From Cladorrhinum sp. PSN259 (Eukaryota > Ascomycota > Sordariomycetes > Sordariales > Podosporaceae): a stretch of DNA of 64,000 nucleotides. Below are positions 22,967 through 34,554 of this stretch, piece after piece. Below the pieces are notes generated by a model. It did not search any database. It worked only from the letters and a program-made list of their open reading frames with translations, and was not told the origin of the DNA. Numbering within the stretch: position 1 is the first letter of the stretch; every line of letters begins with the position of its first letter. Both the position numbers and the translations under genes were made by a program. The stretch covers positions 1 through 64,000 of the forward strand of contig MU867065.1 in assembly GCA_033725935.1 (NCBI GenBank), read 5' to 3'.

Positions 22967-24348
22967 ATGGCTGACGCATCGCTCACACTCGAGGGACTCC
23001 CTGCTGAGTTGCGGATTCAAATCATCCACTCGGCAGATCACACCAGCTTGGGTGCACTGTAGGTCAAGTCCTGCCGTTCAGTATACAAAGAAATCAAGCT
23101 TACTGACTTCAACAAATCAATTTACAGTATTCTCGCAAGCCCAGTCTATTACAGCCAATGTGTCTACGAGGATCGTTCCACAGTCCAGAAGGCACTACTC
23201 TACCATGAGTTTCGGCGGGAGCTTGATGCCCTGCTCGAGGCAGTCGTGGCTCTTCAGATCCGTCAGGTATACAAGCGTGTTGGTTCCGGAATTCTCGAAA
23301 GCGAATCCCGTCACACTATGACAACATCGGTCCGAATGCTTGGTGGCCGCCGTCCTCGCCAGGCAAACCCCGATACTGATCTCAGTCTTGAGGAGATGAT
23401 CGAATTGAGGCGCTACCATCGCCACAGAGTGCTCCCCGTCGTTGACAGGTTTGTATACTGGTGCGAAGCGAATCTGAGAAACGGCATGGGCGGTGGGGTC
23501 CTGGGCTCTCTTGGGCTTGATATGCATCCTCTAACGCCAACTGAGCGGTTGGCGATAATCCAGGCGATCTATCGATTCCAAATAAACGGCGATATTATCT
23601 CCTTTCGGATCCGTTCCGCCGGAAGCCCGCTTGTCTGGGATCATGACAAAAGTAGTCTCACTGCGCGCTGCCTCGGCGAAACACTGGGCAGGTGGCAGCT
23701 GGAACAGATGCAAATCGTGGGATGCTTCCTGGCCAACACTACATTCAAGGCCCTTGAAATCCTAGTCCAAGATTCGAATCTGAACAAAGTAGAAGAGATT
23801 AAAGGTTATCTCGATCCGCGAGCTAACATGCACGCATCCGTGCCGTCGTCCCCCTGCAGTGCATTCGGACTCGGTATGTACCGGCCTAACTCTTGTCACA
23901 CTTGAAAGAGAGACAAAATAAGCTAATAGGGCAAACAGGACCTATCGCCACAGGCTGGCGCCGATTCATTGGGGAAGGCGGGCTGGATTCCCATGCTGCC
24001 GTCATGAGTCTTGTTCACCGTGACGCCAAAATACCGGACGAGACTGCAGTTTTCCAACCTACTCGGACCGTATGGACCAGTTGCACAAGCCATCTCACCG
24101 CTGTTATATTCTCCAAACCATGCAGGAAAGAAACACCCCCGATGGTGTGGGCTCTGATGAAAGGCTACACCGGTTACGGCCCTCACCTCCGAGACTGGGG
24201 CTATTTGTTTTGGAGTGATGAGCGAATTGCTCGGATGGGCGGAGAGTCACTGATTGCAAGATGTCTAGATCAGAGCGACATGTTCTGGCGAGACGATTAT
24301 CGAGAGAATTGGTGGTTGGGGTATGAAGCGTGCCAGTTCAGATTCTAG
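22967..24348 (+). CDS. F-box-like fungal protein of unknown function
   Basis: Three exons, 22967-23058, 23128-23873 and 23939-24348, give 415 residues; introns of 69 and 65 bp are both in phase. The N-terminus TLEGLPAELRIQIIHSA, continuing to SLGALILASPVYY, matches the short F-box-like motif at the start of many fungal proteins with otherwise unassigned bodies. The remaining 370 residues show no catalytic motif. Notable pieces are FVYWCEANLRNG, LTPTERLAIIQAIYRFQI and a C-terminal RDWGYLFWSDERIARM. The F-box start suggests a substrate adaptor of an SCF ubiquitin ligase, which is inference from the motif only. Splicing links three frames that are each open, which supports the model. Confidence 0.82.
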
Positions 24349-24934
24349 TACCCATAAAGATTGCCAATATTATTGTCATCACGGCTTTCGTCAGTCCGAT
24401 GATTCCGTATTCATCTAGTCAGTTGATCAATAAATTAAATCAAGAGTTTTACAATCATCAGAGAACTTTACCAATTGAGTTGATTATTGGGTAAGTTCAG
24501 GTTATGGGGCTTTCCAGGGCGACCTTAAGGGCTGCCAGCACAAGGTAGATGGTTCCTGCTGCCGTGCTTCAACCCAACGCATATTGATCCTTTCTACACC
24601 TAGTGGATAAATTTAATTTTTGAAAAGTAGTATCGTCCACCACTTGAATGTCTTATGGATTCAGCAAGCTGCTTTGTGTAAGGCAGCCTGAAGACTATGA
24701 AACCGTGACACATTCCAAGTATCTCATCAGCGGTGTAACTTGTTGGAGCCCAGGCTGAGCAAGTAAACAATGAACGCGCAGAGATTTTCAGGCACTTGGC
24801 AGTTTAATACACATTCAGGAGTGATGGATTCCTTCAACCCCCGAGTATGTAGAATGGATCCATGGACTTTCCGCCTTGGAAGAGGTCAAAGATCAGCAGT
24901 CATACTAAATAGACCCCCCCTTTGTTGACTCATT
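24349..24934. other. Intergenic, between converging genes
   Basis: Shared 3' side of the F-box-like gene and the first cysteine-rich family gene. AT-rich, with no open frame of interest. Confidence 0.5.
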
Positions 24935-25754
24935 TCATTTCTTGTCCTTATCACTCTCAACCTTTATTCTCCTTAAGGGAACCGAAAATGTCGAGACATC
25001 TGTATGCTGATGTGGCCTTCCAACGATTGCGTCAAAGATCCAGCTACGTCTATTTTTTTTGTTGCTTGTATCCTTGTTGACAACCGTTGCACTTTTCCGT
25101 AACTCCACGGGCTCCTCCTTGTTGGCGATTGACCCTGAAGCACCATCGGTCGTGGCACCACCCCCAGTCCGAGTCTGTTGTGAGGCAGAGGAGCTTTTTG
25201 CAGCCGCCTCTCCCCTCATCTTTCTCACTCGATCTGCTTCATTTTGCGCCGCTTCTCGTCGCTCTTCCACTGACCTCGTCCCATAACTACCACTGGGACG
25301 CAAAGAAATATCTCTCGGCGGCATCACGCACCCGCTCCGAACGCAAAAGTCACAAAGACTCTTGGTCGACAAAATCGCGTCACGTACGTACGTAACACGC
25401 CCGGATGGGCAGTTCGGCGGGCCCGACGTCGGAGCCAGGCTGAAAGAGGGAGATTTGAAGTATTCGTCACACCATCTGAATGCGCCTGTGTCTACCCAGT
25501 TAACCAGCGCGTGGCCGACCTGTCGCTTCCGGTGCCCCTCGGTTGTGAATCTCATTCGAAAATGTGCTGGGTTTGCGATTATTTGCTCCTCTCCGTATCG
25601 GTAGTGATCTTCGTTCTCAATCTGGCACGGACACCTGGGAGCTTTTGTTAGCATTGTGGTTTGACAACCATTTGTGTCGACAGGCCAAGAACACTGTAAC
25701 GCCATAGCAGGCAAACTAAACGGACCAGAACTGAATGATGGTGCCCTCGCACAT
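24935..25754 (-). CDS. Cysteine-rich family protein, copy 1 (unnamed family)
   Basis: Exon 1 is 25754-25726 and exon 2 is 25634-24935, giving 242 residues. The 91-bp intron has a TGCTAAC branch site. The 29-nt first exon encodes MCEGTIIQF plus two bases of a Trp codon; joining gives IQFWCPCQ. Then come GHALVNWVDTGAFRWCDEYF, PPNCPSGRVTYVR, LCDFCVRSGC and YGTRSVEERREAA. A lysine- and serine-rich tail of about 90 residues is specific to this copy. The cysteine pattern (C-x-C, WC, NCP, C-x2-C-x4-C) could bind a metal. There is no signal peptide, so it is probably intracellular. I do not recognise a named family. The two paralogs are at 26576-27125 and 27785-28454. The start is fixed by its agreement with copy 3. 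Confidence 0.78.
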
Positions 25755-26575
25755 GGTAAATATGTGGCAGGTTTATTGCGGTTATGGTCCCAAGTGTAAC
25801 GGGAAGACCACTTTGACGATCAAGGGCACATGAAAGAAGAATCTCAACTGTAATTCTTCAAAAGCAATTTCTGCTTGTAATGCTTAAAAAACATCCTTCA
25901 CTTAACAGCGAACCCCAACGATTTATTGAACCCACTTCTCTTGTGACTACTGCCAGTGCTGCAAGTCCTACTAACCACAAAGCGAAATTCACGGTTACGG
26001 GAAGCAAATGCTACGGGCCATGTATTAATCGTAGCGTCTGTGGACGAGCTATAACGCCCAAGTGATTGACTCATATATGGTCATGCCAGTGATGACTACC
26101 AGTGCTCGCTGTTTTCTTGTTGACCCAAAACATATTCAGAACAACGCTCAATTGTTTCACAGACGTGGAAAGAAGGAGTTGTAGGCTTTTAAGCAGATGT
26201 ACCAAGGTCTGGAGCGACAGCAAATACGCATGTTAAAAGATAAAAAAAAAAAAAAAAAGAGGTCTGGAGCACTCATTCAATGGGAGTCCGCGTTTCAGGG
26301 TTGATCAAGAGGGACGTCTTTGCAGACTGCAACTTGATCAGACGGGTCAGGTTGAACCAAGACTCCAGTGCCGAAGGTCGGGAATCTAACACGGCCAAAA
26401 GCGCCTTTGGAGCCCGATCACTAATTGCTCGACCATTACCAAGTGTATTTATTGTGAACCCTCCTCGCAATCCAAGCTTACATGTATATCCCCCACCCCA
26501 CGCACCGGGGGCGAGAACCCATTCAGTTCGCACATCCATTTGAAAATGCAGTTTGAAGAGAATCTGTTTGACCTG
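25755..26575. other. Spacer between family copies 1 and 2
   Basis: Upstream side of copy 1 and downstream side of copy 2. It contains an A-tract at about 26242-26259. No gene recognised. Confidence 0.5.
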
Positions 26576-27125
26576 TCACTCCTGGCTGGCTTGTCTGGCT
26601 TTCTTGGCCTGCTCTGCGAGAAACTGCAATCTCTCTCCGGCCGAACGCCGCCCATAGAGACTTCTGAGTTCCCTCTTCAATGGGCAACCGTTGGACTCAC
26701 ATAAGCTACAGAGTCTCGTGAATATCGTGGTTGATCGTTCGAAGGTGATGGCGCCGGCCGGGCAGTTGGGCGGGTTGTTCTTGTAATTGATGTTCCTGTT
26801 CTTTGACGAGAAGTAGTCCTTGCACCACTTGTAGGCGCCTGTGCCCTTCAAGTGCACAAAGACGTGACCGGACACTTGGCCCCGGCCGCTGTGGTTCTCG
26901 TGGGGCAGCTGGAACATCTCTGACGACTTCACGCGTTGGACTTTGCTCACCTCACAGTGGGCCTCGTTATTGGAATGGCAGGAGCACCTATAACTAGCAA
27001 GCATAAGTTATCAGCCTCGTCCTTAGTGGCTGGTAGGTTGGTTACATTCTGAGGAACGACGCAACTTGAGAATGTTACAACATTTAGCAAACTTACCAAA
27101 ACTGGATTACGGTTCCTTGACAAAT
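26576..27125 (-). pseudogene. Cysteine-rich family, copy 2, start codon changed to ATT
   Basis: By homology exon 1 is 27125-27097 and exon 2 is 26987-26576, a 146-residue frame. The 109-bp intron (GTAAGT ... TATAG) sits in the same phase as in copies 1 and 3. The body keeps all family landmarks: IQFW + CSC, GHVFVHLKGTGAYKWCKDYF, PPNCPAGAITFER, LCSLCESNGC and YGRRSAGER. At the position of the ATG in the other copies this one reads ATT (27125-27123), giving ICQGTVIQF. No in-frame ATG lies between it and the upstream TGA. The coding frame and both splice sites are otherwise intact. It is therefore either a very young pseudogene, a gene using a near-cognate start, or one starting at the internal Met before FQLP or at the ATG inside the intron. 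Length without the start problem is typical for the family. Confidence 0.6.
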
Positions 27126-27784
27126 CGTTATCGGAAGGATTTGGAAGTGAAGACTATGATCGAGAGTTGAAACTAGTCAAGGGGGTGAGGTGCCTCAGGC
27201 GAAGGTGATGTCTGAGAGAAAGCATATTGGTAAAGATGGTGTCTATTCAAAAGAAATGATGGAAGGGACAATTTTGCAAAGCACGCACTGCACAATTTGT
27301 TGCAAAAAAGGATGCAGCGAAGATAGAATTCTGAGCACTTCAGATGGCAGCGTATCTTTGCAGTTGAACTCATAGGTGAGAGGTACTATATTTTTGCAGC
27401 ATAAAAATTCCCTGAGTTTGGATGACATTCGGAGGCCTCTGCGGGTGTCAATAATACATGTATGCTGAGCTCGTGTAGCTAAGTGACTCACTCGCCATGC
27501 GGGATTTGCTTGCATCGTTTTGTTTCCTGTCACAAAACGTGACTTGTACAACTCACCGGGTTTGTTGCATGTCCATCCAGATTTTTCGGGCGTTGTCACC
27601 TATATTCAACCCGGCCGTTATAAACATTAGCGGACGTTACGTTTTGTGACGGCCACGGATGACTTTTGATTTCTTCTGCCGCTGCCCTGATCTCCATCGG
27701 AAAACTTCTTTCCATTACCTGCTTTGATCTTCACAAATACCTCGCATCTTTCTAGCACATAGGGATACCGACATTTATAACAGC
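27126..27784. other. Shared upstream region of divergent copies 2 and 3
   Basis: About 660 bp between the divergently oriented first exons of copies 2 and 3. No other gene recognised; open frames here lack motifs. Confidence 0.5.
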
Positions 27785-28454
27785 ATGTGCAAACGAATTT
27801 ATATCCAGTTTTGGTACGCATCTAGGTTCTCATTTCCATCAACAAGACAAAGATACCTCCGGTCGCCGAACCCAACTAACAACCTCCAGGTGTCCTTGCC
27901 AGGTTCAAGACCCCCACCACAACTTTTACAAGACATCACAAATGGCGCAGCACCCGCTGGTGTTCACCGGAAAGCACGAAGATTATACCGGGCACCATCA
28001 AGTCTACAGCCACGCCGTCGTGCACGTCCAAGACACCGGAGCCTACCAGCGGTGCGAGGCATATACCGAGTCCGCAAAGAAGCAGCTGAGGAGGTTCCCC
28101 CGCCCCACTGGGTGTCCAACCGGTTATATGACCTGGGAATGCTCCTCGATGCTCTCAACAAGTCTGTGCGAGCTCTGCAAGAGCGCCGGTTGTGTTTTGG
28201 ACCGCCAAGCTCGATCCGCCTACGGAAGGAGGAGTTATGAGCAGCGCAAAGCCGAAAGGAATAAAAAGGCAGAACAACTTGAGCAAACCAACGCGACCGC
28301 GACAATGCACGCCTTTGTTCACCCGTCGAGGCGCGAGAGAAAGCCCAACGAGGAGGAAAATGACTCCGTCGCAGAGCTCGCCGATGATTCATCCATTTCC
28401 GATGAAGAGGAAATGGAAAAGGATGCGGATACCACCCCGGCAGAAAAAGATTGA
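27785..28454 (+). CDS. Cysteine-rich family protein, copy 3 (unnamed family)
   Basis: Exon 1 is 27785-27813 (29 nt, MCKRIYIQF plus two bases) and exon 2 is 27890-28454, giving 197 residues. The 76-bp intron starts GTACGC, contains CAACTAAC and ends CCAG. Splicing yields IQFWCPCQ, exactly as in copy 1. The body has SHAVVHVQDTGAYQRCEAY, TGCPTGYMTWE, LCELCKSAGC and YGRRSYEQRKAER, then an acidic tail (DEEEMEKDADTTPAEKD). It lacks the Trp before the central Cys (QRC instead of WC). No signal peptide or membrane segment. Function is unknown. The tails of the three copies differ completely while the core is kept. Confidence 0.8.
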
Positions 28455-29040
28455 GCATAAATCTGGCCAGAAACGATGTCATCAATTAGGGGATTCCTCA
28501 TAAATCGAGTCCACTCTACCATCAGGCTGGTCTGGTGGTCTCCCAAGGTTGGCGGCAAGTTCTAAATGGCCGGATTGAAGGAAGCCCCTCAACATCGAGA
28601 AGGCCGTTCCCATGCTTGCGTCTACAGTCTCACCTCTAGAAAATGGCCAACAAAGTACAAGTCTCAGCACCACCTCCGCTAGCATTTTCCTCAACCAAAG
28701 CCTCAGGAGTCCTGATTGGTCTATGTTGCTATCAGCCGTGATCCACGGGAATGATGGTGCTGGGAGTTCAGTCACTTCATTACACCAAGACAAGAGAATG
28801 AGGCCAGGGTCCAAAAGACAACATGTTATGTATTTTATTGCCGTCAATGACCCGCTGGGACGGCTCAGGAGGAGCAAACAACGTGCCGAGTTAGTAATTT
28901 ACACTTATATACAAATCTTTCAGTCCTCTTGTCGGCTGTTGTGCCGGGCAGAGCTCGGTTGGCCATTAGTAGCCGCTCGCCTAACAAGCCCAACTTCCCA
29001 GAATTGAATGGCATTGAAGTATAAAGCTCAACCCTGAGGC
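28455..29040. other. Intergenic between copy 3 and the CFEM receptor
   Basis: Two overlapping 131-codon frames on opposite strands (28482-28877 minus, 28612-29007 plus) lack motifs and are treated as chance. Shared 3' flank of two convergent genes. Confidence 0.45.
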
Positions 29041-30700
29041 CTAGATGCTCTGGATTGGGACCAATATGGTGCTGGACCGGTGATCGACCGAAGCGTTGCT
29101 TGAGAGGTTCTCTGCCATAGTATGACGGGAATTCATCCGATATAACCGCATAAAGAAGATACTAATCCGCGGGATGCAGGCCAAGATTACGCAGACAGAC
29201 GCTTCAACGTGGCCCCAAAAGCTGACTGGAACTAGCTCATCTTGGAACCCTTACTGTTAGTAAGGAACGGAGAGATTTGCCTGTGCTTGCGCTTACATGT
29301 CGGGTTCATGGTGCTCTTAAACGAGGCCATAGAAATGATTCTCGGAACCGAGATGATCGTGACGCTGTACTTGAGTTAGTCGGCCTTTTACGCCCACCAC
29401 ACTGATGCAGATCATTCTCTCTGTCTCGGGGAAGCGATCAACCAAGGTAAGGGAACTGGCAGCCATACAAACCTCCTACTGCAAACATCAGGCAGACCAC
29501 AATCTTCTTTCCCAGAGGAACCGAGAGTTTGAACAGCTCTGGCATAGGCAAAACCAGAAGCCAGAGGTCGAGGGCGATATTGAAAATAGCGACCGTCCAG
29601 GCGTATAAGTTAATGTTCATGCAAGATCCGGCGGGCGGGGGGTCGTCAAACATGCTCCAGACAAAGCTTATGGGAGTGCATTGGAACACCATGGACATTG
29701 TAAACGAGATGCCGGAGGCCGTGGTAACCGCTATGGTGGTGTAGATGGCGGACCGAAGTCTTGGAAACACGGTGAAAGGGAAGAATCGCAGGTAGAAGCC
29801 GAGGATCGACAGCTTCGTAAGCATGTTGATGAGCGTGTAGTAGATTTCCAAGTTGTAGAGCAGCTAACGGTATGTTAGTCGTTGATGGGTTGATGGCAGG
29901 GGAGCCTACGGCAAAAGACAATCATTTTACAATCAGAATGTTTCTGATCTGGCGTTTGCTGAGAGTCCATATATCCCGCCCGTAATTGTTGTGGTAGACT
30001 GCGAGCACAGATCAGTTCCTGCAGGGCAGAAAGACCGGAAGAACAGATGGTCTACGAACCGAGTATTGTACACGTCATCACGCCAATAAGCAATATCTGG
30101 CTCAGTTAGGACCAGGCATCAGGCAAGTCGGGGGTTATCGAGGGTGTACTCACAGCGTTTGCCATCATGTACCAATCGTCCGCAACGCTTATCCAACTCT
30201 TCTGTGACTCTGGAGTGCTAAGTAGCCGCATGAGGATGCAGGCGAGAGCAATGGAGCAGAGGACAGTGGTGGTTATATACAACACGGCGCCGCCGTTATC
30301 TCGGATGGGGCTGTTACACGCCGTCGCGGTTCCGTTCATGGTCCCTGCATCACGCGAGAAGAGTCAGGACCCGGAGAGCATCAACCGGAGGAGGCCTGAG
30401 GAACACACTGAACGCGTCTCCGATAGTACAACTCGTCATGCAGCCGGTCATGAGCGGCGACGCCAACACCAGCTCACAAGCACAGCCCGTGTCGGTGGGC
30501 GAACATGTTGATTTCAGTTGAGTCTCGGCCAAACATGGCAGCTACCTCTCTCTTGTCAGCACCTGTGCAGCGGCGGTTGGAATGTTAGGTGAACTGACCG
30601 CACACGAAGGTATGTGTTGCGATATGGCGGTGAATGCATCCTCTTGGGCAACAACGGTGACGGCAAAAACAGCCAATGCGAAGACTGCTCCGTGCCTCAT
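29041..30700 (-). CDS. CFEM-domain Pth11-like receptor
   Basis: Eight exons on the minus strand (30700-30599, 30541-30409, 30344-30154, 30096-30060, 29998-29931, 29863-29469, 29364-29297, 29240-29041) give 397 residues, all in phase. The signal peptide MRHGAVFALAVFAVTVVAQ is followed by a CFEM domain: IPSCALPCLAETQLKSTC, DTGCACELVL, MTGCMTSC. Then come seven hydrophobic helices with the family landmarks ADDWYMMANA, YNLEIYYTLINMLTKLSILG, FAVGGFVTIISV and FWGHVEASVCVILACIPRI. This is the class of CFEM-bearing, Pth11-like seven-helix proteins in Pezizomycotina; CFEM domains in other proteins can bind haem or serve in surface sensing. Ligand unknown. Each splice site was chosen to keep both consensus and family motif. 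The GTTCGT donor at 30059 and the exon 7 to 8 joint are the least certain. Confidence 0.85.
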
Positions 30701-33018
30701 TCTGAAGGGGTGACTGTCTAAGGAGTCGGCTTGCTGGTCGCAGGTGGTAGTTGTCTGGAGTGGTCGTCTCGAACGGACATTTGGCTCTTGTTAACGTTGT
30801 CTTGGGTCATCAAATGTCCGTGTTTACAGGATCGCAATCCCAACCCCCGAGATTCTGGCAGGGGTTTAGCGCGGAACTTCTGTTGGTGCTCAATAGTGAA
30901 AGCTAATTACCTACCAGGTTCTGCACATGTTGGGCCTGTCCGTGTGTCCCCAGCCCCAGTCTCCACACCGAAACATTGCAGACCGACCAGAAGGATTTTG
31001 GCCTACATAATTTAACAGTTGGTGGGCTAGACAAGTGCCAGATCTGTCTGCGAGGTTCTCATCCACCTCAACGGTCAAGGTTGTTGCCTCAAGCAGGTCT
31101 TGGCCTGAACCACTCCATCGGTATCTGCTGTTGAGTTACTGCCGCGATCGCACTAGTCCTGTTGCAGCATACTTCCCCGAACTTATTTTCCGCCCTCTGC
31201 CGATCACAGATGAGTCGGTGACAAAGCATGACATATCACCCTTCGGTCATTCGTGCGCGCAGGAATTCCAAGTAGGAAACTGTCACAGTTTCCGGCTCTT
31301 TCTCCCATATAGTAGGCAAACACTTGGAGAGAAACGATGGCATTCTCGACGAGATTTTATGCAATTTACTGCCTGCCCCCACCCCGGCCTCGCTCTGGGG
31401 CCCCGCTTCAGCTTGACACACAAATTCCAAGGGTTCTGGTGGCTTGCATGATAGGTACCCCAGGGAAAGAAGCAGACTTTCGGCGGCCAATGCTCGGGTT
31501 CTGGAATCAGGACTTTATCCCCACAATTGTGGTCCTCACGATCCCCCTTCCTTTTGTGAATGGCATCAACATGAAGAATTCCAGTTCCAGTTCAAAGTCC
31601 TATTCTTCCTCAAACACACCGACACCAGCCCGGCCCAATGATGGCTCTGCGGTCTTATCGCCCATCATGGGCCGTCGTCAGAACCCATCTTCTTCGAGCT
31701 GAGCTGGTCCATCCTCAAGCACAATCGCGGCGGCCAACGTATTCTTTCGATTCCTTGTCGTCAGCGTCACTGGCAGCGCAGCCGGGAACACTATCAACTT
31801 AGCTGACCCTGCGATAGGTTCAAGCAGCAGGACTGTCCATGTATAGCTACCTTATCCGCCATCGCATTCTCTGCCACACCTCTTCTGGACCGTCTTGCTG
31901 GCCATCATCCTTGCTCCCATCTCCCTCACCGCCGGTATGCATGTTGACGTGAAAAGGGAGGGCAAATTGTCAAAACTGAGTTGGATCCCTTTTAACTCAG
32001 AGTGGCCAATGAGAAGAGCTTGATGTAGTGTAACACCCATCTCGCCCTTTCTGACAATGAACGGGCAATATTTGCAGGGCTGCAGCTTGGTTTGTGCGAC
32101 TCAAAAGGGGCGCTGGCTTGACAGAAATATTCGGTACAGTCGTTGTGATTGGTCCAACACTGTGACAGCAGCAAATTCAACGTCATTGGAGCCCCTTCAA
32201 GAGTGCCCAACGCCCTTCGAGCGGGGAAATAAACGTTCCAAGGGGTCAAAAGTCCATATCCCTCTTTTCAACCTTGGGGAAGAAGACTTTAAAATCACCA
32301 CAACCACAACCCGTTGGCTGAGCCAGTTGAACATCTTCATTTACCTCTCAAGTTATTGCGCACGTCTACATATCGTCTTCACGGCCTATTTTGCAATTCT
32401 CAAGATGCACTGTTTCTGCGCTGCAATCTGTTATAATGCCCCAATGGCACTTCCTATGGCTTCATCCTTGCCTTCGGAGCCCGCAGAATCTTCTGAAGTG
32501 AGTCGAACAGGTTACCATTGTTTGTATATCTCAGAGCCCAACTGACATAACACTTGAAACTAGCACACGCAGAGAACCCTGAACCTCGCAAATTGCTGTC
32601 TCAACCACCATGGCTCTCGTGGTGGCTGTGGACCCCAAAGCTTCACTTCACCTCTCTTGGATGTTCCCTCAAACATGGGGAACATGTAAGACATCCCCCT
32701 GTCTTTGCTTTTGTATCTGAATCTGTTAAGGTGATACTAACACATTGGGATGGGGGACAATCTCAATCTATGACCACTAACTTTAAACAGTTATAAGCTC
32801 AATGTAGGTCTATGCAATATTTTTTAGTTCTCCGGATGCATCTCATTTTATTTTACCTGGATGGCCATTCCCTCTGGAATTATCCCTGGAGTCCCCGGAG
32901 CCCCTGGGGTATACCATATATTGAGCCACAGGACATCTTACTCAGGTTACGCATGTCGGTAAACAGATGATTTTGCTCCCCCATCCTATGTAGTAACAGA
33001 TTCTCCCCCATTGATCCC
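30701..33018. other. Gene-free stretch
   Basis: No supported gene. Open frames at 31035-31451, 31337-31702 and 32057-32545 (plus) have no domain and no credible introns. The first few hundred bases are probably the promoter of the CFEM receptor. Confidence 0.4.
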
Positions 33019-33501
33019 ATGGTCGCTGCCGATACCGACACCACTCTTGCCACGCCTTTTGATCACCACGGCTGGGCCCAGCCGCGTACCGCATTCGCAC
33101 CTATCTCTGAGCCTCTCTGGAACCTGGACCCATGGACAACCGACCTCGCAAATCTTTCCTGGGCCCCGGAACCCTGGAACTTCAACTTCACAACACTCCC
33201 ACTGGCAGCTCCCACTTTGCCCGTCTCCCCGGCCAACTCCTTCAGCAATTCAACTTTGATCAAACTGGACAACGGCAGATTCCAATGCACCACGGACAAC
33301 TGTCGGCAATCCTTTGCCCGGAAGGCCGATGCGACTCGCCATCACAGGTCGAAGCACCTTCCGGTGCGGGATTTCTTCTTTTGTGGATGGGCGGGGTGTG
33401 AGCGGCAGCTGAGGGGGTTCCCGAGGAAGGATAAGAGGGACGAGCATGAGAGGAAGATTCATGGTGGGATACTTGAAGTGGGAGAGAAAGAGGTGCTTTG
33501 A
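33019..33501 (+). CDS. Small C2H2 zinc-finger protein
   Basis: Intronless frame of 160 residues. The N-terminal 90 residues are Pro/Trp/Asn-rich (SEPLWNLDPWTTDLANLSW), as in activation-type regions. The C-terminal part has one good C2H2 finger, FQCTTDNCRQSFARKADATR with HHRSKH. A second, looser unit follows: FFCGWAGCERQLRGFPRKDK ... HERKIHG. The linker sequence KADATRH and DKRDEHERKIH is typical of fungal regulatory proteins with terminal finger pairs. Probably nuclear and DNA-binding; targets unknown. ATG 33019 is the only Met before the conserved part. Confidence 0.8.
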   Translation: MVAADTDTTLATPFDHHGWAQPRTAFAPISEPLWNLDPWTTDLANLSWAPEPWNFNFTTLPLAAPTLPVSPANSFSNSTLIKLDNGRFQCTTDNCRQSFARKADATRHHRSKHLPVRDFFFCGWAGCERQLRGFPRKDKRDEHERKIHGGILEVGEKEVL

Positions 33502-34554
33502 GGGGTGTCGCTGGCAAGGGTTTGGTCAAAGCTTGGAAGGTTTGGAGGGCACTTTCATAGGTCAATAAGGGGAGCTGGGAAGAGAAATACACATCTGGGA
33601 TTTCAGCTTGTGACAGTGACTGGTGTTTTGATTTTGTCTACGTACTCTCCACACGTCCTTCCATCATTTTTGTAAGGCTAGGTGCTTGGTGGTGTTTGGC
33701 CGACTCCTCCTGAGAAGATTTTGCCTGAAACTCAAACCTAATTCGTGAATGGCAAGGCATAATACAAACATATACTGATTGTCACTAATGATCACAAACA
33801 CTCAAGTTGCCCAAACATCCTTTGCTAATGGCGAATAACAAGCACCCTTAAAACTCCCCCGACGATGTAAGATATGGCCTTAAAGCTCTAGAGCCACTCT
33901 TTCCGCCATAGTTGTACTGTGCGTTGTGGCACATTGAAGGTGAACAGTAGCATTTGTGTACTGTCCTGCCATCTCTTTTCTTGCATGTTGAAAATGACGT
34001 CATGCTGTGATCCAAAGAAGTAAACGAAAGTGTTAGTGTTTCGCAGTGGCTAGCGGATGAAAACTAACACATTTCATAGCCAGACCTCCTTTATTTCATT
34101 TCTTCCAACAACAAACAAAAGACGAGATGTACATACCATCAATTGATGCTCATGAATTGCACAGTGTAGATAATCAGTTTCACTCCGCATTGGATCATCG
34201 CACATGAAATCTAGACACCGCAGTATACCTCGCCAATCACCTCGAGGATCGACATCCGACCAATCATGCCCTGAAACCCGAAAACTTGAAGCCATTCCCG
34301 ATGTGTCGAAATCCTACCCAACTCATGCACAATGTCGTCACCACCTGACAGCGTAAGGGGAAAAAAACATGGCATTCCCTTTTTCCTCATTCTACCCCAA
34401 CCGGCGGAAAGATTTACCTTTCTTGAAGAAAGACGATTTTTCAATCTCTTTTTATCTCCTCTCACTCCTTCCTTTCCCTCAAATCCAGCTACCCACAATC
34501 TTTCCTTCCCACACCAGAAAAACAAAAAAAAACGAAAATCACATAATCGTGAAA
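33502..34554. other. Intergenic
   Basis: 3' flank of the zinc-finger gene and 5' flank of the membrane protein. The open frame continuing upstream of 34555 (from 34369) encodes Phe/Arg/Lys-rich sequence of leader type. No gene recognised. Confidence 0.45.

Noticed and set aside
28482..29007. Two 131-codon frames on opposite strands
   Set aside because: No recognisable motifs on either strand, and neither has splice or start support.
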